NCBI GenBank assembly: GCA_903828675.1
Contig: CAIKND010000106.1
Coordinates: 82,197-146,196, forward strand
Direction: 5' to 3'
Length of the DNA: 64,000 nucleotides
DNA from: an uncultured Acidobacteriaceae bacterium
Lineage (GTDB): Bacteria > Acidobacteriota > Terriglobia > Terriglobales > Acidobacteriaceae
In this document: piece after piece, positions 44,599 through 52,609 of the stretch
Numbering within the stretch: the stretch's first letter is position 1
How the letters are laid out: every line of letters begins with the position of its first letter
Position numbers and translations under genes: made by a program
Notes under the pieces: generated by a model
Told to the model about the DNA's origin: nothing
The model's database searches: none
What the model saw: only the letters and a program-made list of their open reading frames with translations

Positions 44599-47478
44599 CT
44601 ATTTGGCGACCGCCTGGCCAATAAACTCATCGTCTGACTCGGCACCGGGGCGCGGCTTCCATTCAAGGCTGTAGTACTTGCCACGATCTCTGGCCCACGG
44701 ATCGAAGGCATTGACCACGTTATCCAACTCCGCCTTCAATTCAGGAATATTCCGTGCAAGAATTCGTTTCATTGGAGATACGGGCTGCTGATGCCCATTG
44801 GGCAGTCCTTTCTCCATCATCACCGGACCCGGACCGTTGTGATTTACCCAATTGACGCCAAGCGTTGAGTAGAACTCCGCACGGAAACCTGAAGTGAAGA
44901 AACGGTCGCTGAAGAGACGCCGCGAAGCGTTTAGAATAAACACGACAAACTGAGTCTCCGAAATGGCAAACCCATGCGGGCGGCGATTTTCAGCCAAGTA
45001 GCCTACGGCAGTGTCTACATCCTCAACATTGTCGACGAGAGTTCCATTTGGATGGCCTAGGCAATCGTTGATAGGCGATCCGTCTTCGTTGACTTGAGCG
45101 TCGGTGATGACCTTCGATGCGTCGCATACGTGCTGGCCATAGACCTCTCTTAGCGTGCGGGCTTCATCCTGCTGCTCGAGTTGCGCGGCTGAACCGGGCG
45201 CAACAGCAGGATCAATGAAGTCGTCGAAGCTGGTCAGGTGGCGCAGTCCGTACTGTCGTCTGAATTCATTGAAGCGCGGCACCCCGTGCTCGCGGTCTCT
45301 AATAATGTCCAGGGCCACAACGTCGATCTGCTGAGTCTTGCTTTCGAGCCTGCCCATCTTCAGGTTCTGCAGGAATAGTGGCGAATTATGCAGAGTCAGG
45401 AGTCCAAGCCTCTGCCGCCCAAGCGTGAGCCCCCAGTTAGCCAATCCCATGGATTGCATGAAAGGCGTCGCTTTGCCCTGAAAGGTCTCGACCACCGGAA
45501 CTCGCTTGACAACCTTGTTGGGATCTCCACTCAGATCTCGGTATTCCAGCAGGTCAGGCACGAGTGGATGCAGTCGATACACTGAGACGAATTCCTCTGG
45601 GAAATTGAACGGGGAACCGAAGTGATTTACGCCTCCGTTGGTGTACTTAGGATCTGATATATCGTATCCAGGGACCTTGCTTCCAAGGCCGAAGATTCCG
45701 GGCCCGGAGGCAAACACCGAATACCATGCCGTGGCTTTGGCGGCATCGTCCGATTTGCCGAAGTTCTTTACTACGATGTTGCTCAGGGCCTTTGACAACA
45801 AGCCGCCATTCGCACCGAGCAGGCCATTCCAGTTGCCATTCATCCCCAGATAGAGGGGCTCATTATAGAGCAGTTGTGGCGTCCATTCGATCGTGTGAAC
45901 CTTGGCAATCTCCGCAGCCACTACCAGTCGTGCAACTTCAAACAGTACATCTGGATTCACATCTTGGTATCGAATTACTTTCTTTGGGTCGGCGGGATCA
46001 CGGAGTCCGCAGTCCGCATTTGGCGTTAGTGCGGCTGTCCGGCGGAACTCGGCCACAAACGAATTGTGCTCTCGAGCAAACAGGTTATGGAGAAAGCTCA
46101 GGCCAATCGTCCAATTGTCTGGGAATCCTGCAGACTCCTGTCCGGACCACTCGGGATTGATAGGATCGCCCGGTGCAAAAAGTGGTAGAAGGCCCGGGCC
46201 TTTTTGGCCGGAAACTGGAGTCAGCAGCAGCTTCGCTCTGTCGGTCGGATCGCGCTTGATTCTCAGGCGAGATGTGTCGTCAAATCCGTATAACTGCGAG
46301 GCGTCCCACCAAGCCGTGTTGTTATTACTCGTCGTCTTGGGCGCTCGCTCGAGATAAGTATGCCTGCCAGACTCGAATGTTCCGGGAGTCGACTCTTGGG
46401 CCACATACCCCTTGTCCATTTGATCGTCCGGCCTGCATCCCAATTGCTGGATGTCTTCGGATGTTAGTGGCCTTTCGACGCCGTCCACCAGTTTCGAGGT
46501 GCAGCCTAATTTCATGTACTCCGGTCGATTGTGCCCTTCTTCAAGATGCGAAAACCAATCGTGCGTCATGAACTGAATCCAATATGCCGCAAGCACATTG
46601 AAGAATGGAGCCTTCTTGTAGTCGCAGTTGGCATCCTTCGAGTCACCGGCTAGGCCATAGCCTTCCTGGCACTTATCCGGAGAGGATTGGATTCGCGTGA
46701 ATAACTTGCGACTGATTACCTGCGGATCGGGCTCCAGAAGGGACAGACGATTGCCGTGGCGGTTGCGCGTCAATTCGTTTAGCCCCTGCTCTGGAAACGT
46801 CGTTTCAAACTCAACATTGCGCGCAAATAGCATGCCAGATGAGCCCATCGCAGGGTTCAGAATGTCATTGCAAATCCCGTTTACAGTCCGCCAACGAATA
46901 AGACCGCCCTTGCAGACCTGCGTTCCATCGCCGCCGACGTCCAGGTACCGTGGATTGGCGGGCTGCAACCTCATCTGCGGCCATACCTTTAGCGCGGGGC
47001 CACTTACACCATTCTGGCCCTGCACATACTGGCTGTAAGTTCCGGAATTATCAAAGACATTGAATTTGATTAGCTCGACCCTCTGTTGTTCCAGGTCGAC
47101 CAGCGCACCGGTTACGCCTCGTAAAACCGGGGCCTTATTCAACAGCAAGCCGGTGGGCAGCGAAGCCATATCGCCCGTGCCCCAGTAGTTACTCCAATCC
47201 ACCCAGGGCGTCCCGCGGAACTGAAGGGCTTGCTCGCCACCGCGGCAAAGCCCAGCGGCTTGTGACACCTTGCCTTGAAACCTCAGCCCGCGTGCTTCTG
47301 GGATCTTAAGGGCGCCGAGTACACCAAGTACCTCGTCTCCGCAAGCAATCAGCGACTTCGCTTCCTCCGATTTGGGGGAAAGCTTATGCGGGGCACCGCC
47401 GCCCGGTGTGGGCGCGGTCTGTGCATGGAGCATAAAGGCTGCGATGAAGATAGCAGGGGCGATACTTCGAGGGGTCAT
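44599..47478 (-). CDS. Fatty-acid alpha-dioxygenase-like heme protein (animal-heme-peroxidase superfamily)
   Basis: 959 residues from the ATG at 47478 (GGGAGAAGGT directly upstream). A signal peptide (IAPAIFIAAFMLHAQ) is likely. The catalytic part (from ~290) resembles plant alpha-dioxygenases closely: WIQFMTHDWFSHLEE with distal His306, AWWDASQLYG (389-398), and IAKVHTIEWTPQLL with proximal His528, then GNWNGLLG. ALDIIRDREHGVPRFNEFRR and GFAISETQFVVFILNASRR with DRFFTSGF follow. These enzymes add oxygen to C2 of fatty acids, giving 2-hydroperoxides that break down to shorter aldehydes. Plant enzymes have ~640 residues; here ~290 extra N-terminal residues precede the core. It heads the operon that ends in the patatin. 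Confidence 0.9.
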   Translation of the reverse strand: MTPRSIAPAIFIAAFMLHAQTAPTPGGGAPHKLSPKSEEAKSLIACGDEVLGVLGALKIPEARGLRFQGKVSQAAGLCRGGEQALQFRGTPWVDWSNYWGTGDMASLPTGLLLNKAPVLRGVTGALVDLEQQRVELIKFNVFDNSGTYSQYVQGQNGVSGPALKVWPQMRLQPANPRYLDVGGDGTQVCKGGLIRWRTVNGICNDILNPAMGSSGMLFARNVEFETTFPEQGLNELTRNRHGNRLSLLEPDPQVISRKLFTRIQSSPDKCQEGYGLAGDSKDANCDYKKAPFFNVLAAYWIQFMTHDWFSHLEEGHNRPEYMKLGCTSKLVDGVERPLTSEDIQQLGCRPDDQMDKGYVAQESTPGTFESGRHTYLERAPKTTSNNNTAWWDASQLYGFDDTSRLRIKRDPTDRAKLLLTPVSGQKGPGLLPLFAPGDPINPEWSGQESAGFPDNWTIGLSFLHNLFAREHNSFVAEFRRTAALTPNADCGLRDPADPKKVIRYQDVNPDVLFEVARLVVAAEIAKVHTIEWTPQLLYNEPLYLGMNGNWNGLLGANGGLLSKALSNIVVKNFGKSDDAAKATAWYSVFASGPGIFGLGSKVPGYDISDPKYTNGGVNHFGSPFNFPEEFVSVYRLHPLVPDLLEYRDLSGDPNKVVKRVPVVETFQGKATPFMQSMGLANWGLTLGRQRLGLLTLHNSPLFLQNLKMGRLESKTQQIDVVALDIIRDREHGVPRFNEFRRQYGLRHLTSFDDFIDPAVAPGSAAQLEQQDEARTLREVYGQHVCDASKVITDAQVNEDGSPINDCLGHPNGTLVDNVEDVDTAVGYLAENRRPHGFAISETQFVVFILNASRRLFSDRFFTSGFRAEFYSTLGVNWVNHNGPGPVMMEKGLPNGHQQPVSPMKRILARNIPELKAELDNVVNAFDPWARDRGKYYSLEWKPRPGAESDDEFIGQAVAK

Positions 47479-48794
47479 ACCTTCTCCCATCGTGCAAGAT
47501 GTCGGTCTCTGAACTCAATCGCTCTGATACATGAGCGGGGGGAACCAGGATCGTATTGTTCTGGTCTTGCTTTTTAACCCGCGTGCCGTGCAAGCTAGCT
47601 TCGTTGCAAAGCCTCTCTGCCATCCATGAAAAGAGTCTTGGAGAATGCCGGCTTGACTAAGCCATGCCCGGAATGCCGTGCTATCAGGCAATCAATGAGC
47701 ACTCAACGCGCAAGTATCCTATGCATTCTCTCTATCTCAAGGAGACGCACAGCGCCTTTGCAGTTGCCTTGCGACAGTCTGAAATTGGTCGTGCAAGAGT
47801 TGGGGAACCCGCCGGATGCGAGCTAGACAATACCGGCTTGCCAGGTTCTTTGAAGCTGGCTTCAACGAATTTGTCAAACCCGGCGAAAATTGTCAAGATG
47901 TTTTTGCATCATTGGTTATGGTTACCGGATTAGTTAGGCCTGTTGGATTCCGATTGTTTGGTCGCACGCTACTTCACTCGTAGTTAGGGGTCGTCTTCAG
48001 GCGAGGATGAGGCGGACTGACACATTTTCGTCTACTGGGTTTTCATGGCCCACTACTTCAGCATCCAATTTCTCGGCGATCTAGAATTCATACCAAGCCT
48101 CATGGCGGTCAAACTCACTCACCTTGTTGAACTGGCAGCCTCCGCATTCCTGAGGCCACGGCCTGCCTTACGGGGTTGATTCCCCAGAAAGCCGGATCGG
48201 CCGTCGGGCTCGGGCTTCACAAGTCTGGTTAGCGACGCTCGGGTCTATGTTCGGCAGCGCAATCTCAGCCCGGGCCATGAAGGTAGTTGCTAAGGTGGCT
48301 GGCACATGCGGGGGTTGACCCAGATTCCATCAATTGCTATATTGTCGCTATGAGTTTCGCTCTCAAGTCGGTGGTGTGTACCCCGTGTCGTCGCACGTCA
48401 CAATGGTCTTGTGGGTAAGCGATTTTCAGACTTAAACAGTTTCCACAAGGCCGCGTTTCAGCTTTTTTGCTGACGCGGCCTTTGTATTTCCTGAGACGGT
48501 ATCCAACCTGGCCGCAAAGACTGAAGTCCCGCAAGTTGGGGCGTCAGGTCAAGCGATCGCGCAGTAAACATTCAGAATTGATGAGAGTTCCTTCTTCCCC
48601 TTCGCAACTCTACACCCCTGCCTCCCGGCGGGTTGGCTGTTGTTGTTGCCGCTGAGTTGATCCCACACACAATTTGATCTCAAGCGCAAAGGAGACTCCT
48701 CACAAGGGCTCCCGGCATGCAAGCCCATTCCCCCATGGCGGCAGGCAAGGCGATCGATCAACCGAATTTCAAGAGCAATTTTCAGGAGGTTTTT
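47479..48794. other. 1.3-kb intergenic region between divergent operon and TonB receptor
   Basis: No convincing gene; short open frames at 47626-47933 lack recognisable similarity. It contains the promoter of the alpha-dioxygenase operon (minus) and of the TonB receptor (plus), plus a strong hairpin at 48447-48484. Confidence 0.4.
48447..48484 (+). terminator. Strong terminator-like hairpin
   Basis: Arms AAGGCCGCGTTTCAGC and GCTGACGCGGCCTT (one-base bulges) around a TTTTTT loop, then TGTATTTC. No gene ends just upstream, so it may close a short untranslated transcript or act as an attenuator ahead of the receptor gene. Confidence 0.5.
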
Positions 48795-51700
48795 GTGACA
48801 CTAAGAGAAGAGCTGCATCGGGCGATTCTGATTTCTGCGATGGCGCTTGTTGCGTTGGGCGGCGGAGCGGCGACGGCGCATGCGCAGATAGTGGGTGGCA
48901 CCATCGGCGGAACGGTCAAGGACACAACCGGCGCACTGCTGAGTGGAGCAACGGTTACGGTGCGCCAACTGGAGACCGGGGCAACACGCGCGCTCACTAC
49001 TGGTGCAGATGGACGTTTTCGTGCGCCGTCGGTTCCCGTGGGCATTTTCTCTGTGACGGTGACCCACGAGGGCTTTCAACCGTTGCGGCGGACCGGCATT
49101 TCGCTGGCTGTTGCACAGATCTTGCAGCTTGAGTTTGTACTGGGGCTGGATACGGTACATCAGGACGTGATTGTGGAGGCGAATGAGGCGAGCGTCAACA
49201 CCACCTCGCAGCAAACGTCGGGGCTCATCGACGCGCGGGAGGTCAAAGAGTTGCCGCTTAACGGGCGCAGCTACGATCAACTGCTGACGCTGAATCCCGC
49301 AACTGTGAATTACACGAACCAGCGCTCGGGTGGCATCGGAACTTCGAACTCATCTGTCGGAAACATGTTCTCGGTGAGCGGACGGCGGCCGCAGGATAAT
49401 CTGTTTCTGCTCAACGGCATTGAATACACGGGGGCTTCGCTGATCAACGTTACGCCCGGCGGCACCAGCGGCGAACTGCTGGGCGTGGATGCGGTGCGCG
49501 AGTTCAACGTAGCGACAGATACCTACGGCGCCAGTTACGGCAAGCGCGACGGGGCGCAGGTGAGCATTGTCACCACGTCGGGAACGAACAAAGTACGCGG
49601 CACTGCGTTTGAATTTTTGCGCAATAGCGCACTGGACGCGCGGAATTATTTTGATGCGGGATCGATCCCGGTTTTCCAGCGCAACCAGTTCGGCGGCGCG
49701 CTGGGCGGGCCGCTACGCAAGGACAAGCAGTTTTTGTTCGGTAGCTATGAGGGCTTCCGCCAGAACTGGGGACTGAGCACAGTGACTCTGGTTCCTGACA
49801 CCCAGGCGCGACTCGGTTACCTGCCGAATTCATCCGGAGTTGAGCAGTACATCGGCGTCAATTCCGCCGTGGCGCCGCTGCTGGCGCTGTGGCCAGTGCA
49901 GAACGGACCGGAGCTGGGCGGCGGGATTGCCGAAGCCTTCAGCCATCCGCCGCAGCATATTTACGAGGACTTCGGCACCACGCGCTTCGACGACAACCTG
50001 GGCGGCAAAGACCTACTGTTTGCCGTATACACGGTGGACGACAGCAGCGCGAATACGCCCTCTCAGAATCCGTTGAGCCTGGTCAATGAGAGCCTGCGCG
50101 AACAGGTAATCAGCGTGCAGGAGCAGCATGTGTATTCGCCGTCGCTCTTGAATACGGCCCGCTTTGGCTTTTCGCGCGCCAGCTATTTCTTCACTGGAAA
50201 CACGTCCGTAGACATACCGGGCTGGGTGACGGGAAAGCAGATTGGCGCGATTGTCGTAAGCGGCAGCACGGCGTCAAACGGCTCGTCGCAGATCACTGGC
50301 GCGGGGACCAACGTGGGCAGCAACAACAAGACGTCGCGCAACCTGTTTACCGCCGACGATCACGTCTACTGGACACGCAAGCGGCACCAGGTGGAAGCGG
50401 GCGTTTGGCTGCAGCGCTTGCAGGCCAACGACCTGCTGGCGCAGAGCCAGTTTGGGCAGGCCTCATTCAGCACCTTGCAGACGTTTCTTCAAGGCACGGT
50501 GAAGACCTTCACCGTGGTACCTTCGCCGACCGAGTTGGGCTGGAGGTCGCTGGAGGGCGCTGGCTTTATTGAGGACACCGTGAAGGTGACGCCGAGGCTT
50601 GAACTGCGTTTTGGGTTCCGTGCGGAGTCGACAAACGGGTGGAACGAATCGCAGGGACGGGCTTCAAATTATGCGCTGGTGAATGGGGTGCTGCAGACGC
50701 AGCCTGTAGTGGGCAACTCGGCCCTCACCAGCAACCGCGCACGATTCCTGCCTTCGCCGCGTGTGGGCTTTGCGTGGGACGTGTGGGGAAACGGTAAGAC
50801 GGCGGTGCGCGGCGGCTTCGGGCTTTATCACAGCCTGCTGGATACGCTGGATTACAGGCTCGATCAGACTGCGCCGTTCAACACGGCTGAGTCCATCAAG
50901 AACATCGCCCTGTCGAACCTGAGCATTACACCTAGAACCGCGCCGCCCGCCGGGTCGCTGGTCTCGCCAAGCAACATACAACCCGATATCGCCACGCCCG
51001 CCGTCGAAAATTGGAGCCTGCGCATTGAGCAGGAGATTGCTCCGCGCACCGCACTCACGTTGGGCTATGTGGGATCGCACAGTTACCACCAGATCCTTTC
51101 CGAGGATATGAACGAGCCCGTGCCGCAGTATCTCGCGAGCGGCGCGGCATTTTATCCGGTTGGCGCGGTGAATGTGAATCCGAACCTGGCGAACTCTACC
51201 TCATGGGTGTCGCAGGGCGTTGGAAGCTACAACGCCCTGGAGGTGGACCTGCGGCGAACGTTCGGGAATGGCGTGCAGTTCCGCGGTAACTACACGTGGT
51301 CAAAAAATCTGGACGACGGTTCAGCATGGAACACCAGCGTAAGCGGCAACACGCCGGGGTTTGTGGAGTTCCCTCTCAACCCCAGGCTCGATTGGGGACC
51401 GGCGGCAACGGACGTACGCCATGTCGCCTCGTTGAACGGCAGTTGGGAGCTGCCCATCGGGCGCAGGCGAAGGTTCCTCAACCATGCATCGGAGCCTGTA
51501 GATATTCTGGCCGGGGGATGGACAGCGAGCGCGATTGTCAACCTGCAGACAGGGTTCCCGTTTACGCCGCAGCTTGGTTACAACCCTACAGGTAACGGCG
51601 ATACGCGCAACCCGGTGCGGCCCAACTGGAATCCGAACTTCAACGGAAATCTGTATCCGCGCTCTGCCAGCCAGTACTTTAACCCGCTGGCTTTCCTTCC

Positions 51701-51983
51701 GCCGGATGCGGGAACCTACGGCAATGTAGCGCGCGATGCGCTGACCGGGCCAGGGCTTTTCGGCTTGGATTTTTCAGCGGCCAAGACCGCGCGGATTACG
51801 GAGCGGCTTGGCGTGCAGTTCCGCGCCGAGTTCTTCAACATTTTGAATCACACGAATTTCCTGACGCCGAATGAAGTCGTGTTCACATCGGCAACTTCGG
51901 GGATTTCACCGACAGCGGGGCTGGTAACAGCAACCTCGACCACGTCGCGGCAAGTTCAATTCGGAGCGAAGTTCCAGTTCTAA
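48795..51983 (+). CDS. TonB-dependent receptor-like outer-membrane protein with carboxypeptidase-regulatory-like domain
   Basis: About 1062 residues from the GTG at 48795, preceded by a perfect AGGAGG. This start gives a signal peptide (ILISAMALVALGGGAATAHAQ), whereas a longer ATG frame from 48717 does not. Residues ~32-115 form a CarboxypepD_reg-like beta-sandwich (GGTIGGTVKDTTGALLSGATVTV). A plug-like region (VKELPLNGRSYDQLLTLNPA, then SVSGRRPQDN-type segment, AQVSIVTTSGTNKVRG) and a beta-barrel ending in alternating aromatic residues (QVQFGAKFQF) follow. This Oar-like type is abundant in Acidobacteriota and probably imports oligosaccharides or other large substrates. It is followed by a strong terminator. 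Confidence 0.9.
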   Translation: MTLREELHRAILISAMALVALGGGAATAHAQIVGGTIGGTVKDTTGALLSGATVTVRQLETGATRALTTGADGRFRAPSVPVGIFSVTVTHEGFQPLRRTGISLAVAQILQLEFVLGLDTVHQDVIVEANEASVNTTSQQTSGLIDAREVKELPLNGRSYDQLLTLNPATVNYTNQRSGGIGTSNSSVGNMFSVSGRRPQDNLFLLNGIEYTGASLINVTPGGTSGELLGVDAVREFNVATDTYGASYGKRDGAQVSIVTTSGTNKVRGTAFEFLRNSALDARNYFDAGSIPVFQRNQFGGALGGPLRKDKQFLFGSYEGFRQNWGLSTVTLVPDTQARLGYLPNSSGVEQYIGVNSAVAPLLALWPVQNGPELGGGIAEAFSHPPQHIYEDFGTTRFDDNLGGKDLLFAVYTVDDSSANTPSQNPLSLVNESLREQVISVQEQHVYSPSLLNTARFGFSRASYFFTGNTSVDIPGWVTGKQIGAIVVSGSTASNGSSQITGAGTNVGSNNKTSRNLFTADDHVYWTRKRHQVEAGVWLQRLQANDLLAQSQFGQASFSTLQTFLQGTVKTFTVVPSPTELGWRSLEGAGFIEDTVKVTPRLELRFGFRAESTNGWNESQGRASNYALVNGVLQTQPVVGNSALTSNRARFLPSPRVGFAWDVWGNGKTAVRGGFGLYHSLLDTLDYRLDQTAPFNTAESIKNIALSNLSITPRTAPPAGSLVSPSNIQPDIATPAVENWSLRIEQEIAPRTALTLGYVGSHSYHQILSEDMNEPVPQYLASGAAFYPVGAVNVNPNLANSTSWVSQGVGSYNALEVDLRRTFGNGVQFRGNYTWSKNLDDGSAWNTSVSGNTPGFVEFPLNPRLDWGPAATDVRHVASLNGSWELPIGRRRRFLNHASEPVDILAGGWTASAIVNLQTGFPFTPQLGYNPTGNGDTRNPVRPNWNPNFNGNLYPRSASQYFNPLAFLPPDAGTYGNVARDALTGPGLFGLDFSAAKTARITERLGVQFRAEFFNILNHTNFLTPNEVVFTSATSGISPTAGLVTATSTTSRQVQFGAKFQF

Positions 51984-52000
51984 CGCGCCGCAAAAAACAC

Positions 52001-52045
52001 GGGCCGCCCCACGAATTTGCTTCGTGGGGCGGCCCTGTTTTCTTT
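52001..52045 (+). terminator. Intrinsic terminator of the TonB receptor gene
   Basis: A perfect 15-bp stem (GGGCCGCCCCACGAA with its complement) and a five-base loop, followed by TGTTTTCTTT. It lies 18 bases after the receptor stop and faces the convergent cupin gene. Confidence 0.85.
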
Positions 52046-52070
52046 CACTGGCAAGCTCGTGATTCTTCGG

Positions 52071-52520
52071 CTACTCCGGCAGGCCGACAGTGACAACGAA
52101 GTACGATGCCGGTTCCGTCTTGCTGGCGTTGGTAATCGTGTGGTCCTCGCCGGCGATGCAGACGCCCATGTCGCCTGCCTTGAGAATGCGCGTCACGCCT
52201 GCGGTCATCAGTGCAGCCTCACCCTCGCGCATGAACCAAAGCTCGGAATGCTTGTGATGGCCGATGGCCTCAGGTGGAGCACCCGGAACAAGATGGGTGG
52301 CATGCGCTTCGAGACGGATGTTGTCCGGTAAAAGGCCCAGGATGTAGTGCTGCGAGATGCGCGGAGCCGTGGGCGAAGCAGTAGCGGGCGCCGGTGAGTA
52401 AAGGCCGGAGACAAGTTTTGTTAGTGCGGCAGTTTGCGGCGCGGGAACCCGAGCGGCAGTTGAAAGAGCCGGAGCAGCCACGAGCATAGGTAGTAGAGCG
52501 GAAAATTCACGGCGGTTCAT
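52071..52520 (-). CDS. Exported small cupin protein
   Basis: 149 residues from the ATG at 52520 (CGAGGCTCC upstream). This start gives a Tat-like N-terminus (MNRREFSALLPMLVAAPAL); the longer frame to 52694 overlaps the next gene and is rejected. The single cupin barrel is visible as HHKHSELWFMREGEAALM (metal-binding His/Glu pattern near 93-105) and GDMGVCIAGEDHTITNAS (second His). Small secreted cupins bind a metal and may act as isomerases, dioxygenases or sugar binders; no substrate can be named. It lies just downstream of the GH42 gene on the same strand. Confidence 0.8.
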   Translation of the reverse strand: MNRREFSALLPMLVAAPALSTAARVPAPQTAALTKLVSGLYSPAPATASPTAPRISQHYILGLLPDNIRLEAHATHLVPGAPPEAIGHHKHSELWFMREGEAALMTAGVTRILKAGDMGVCIAGEDHTITNASKTEPASYFVVTVGLPE

Positions 52521-52609
52521 GGAGCCTCGCATTCGAGGGTTATGGTACGCAATGCTTGAGACGACGGGCAAATGAATGGGTATAGCCAGCGCCGCATCAC
52601 AATTCAGAC

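Noticed and set aside
47626..47933. Two overlapping short plus-strand frames
   Set aside because: No family similarity, no ribosome binding site and poor codon character; treated as non-coding.
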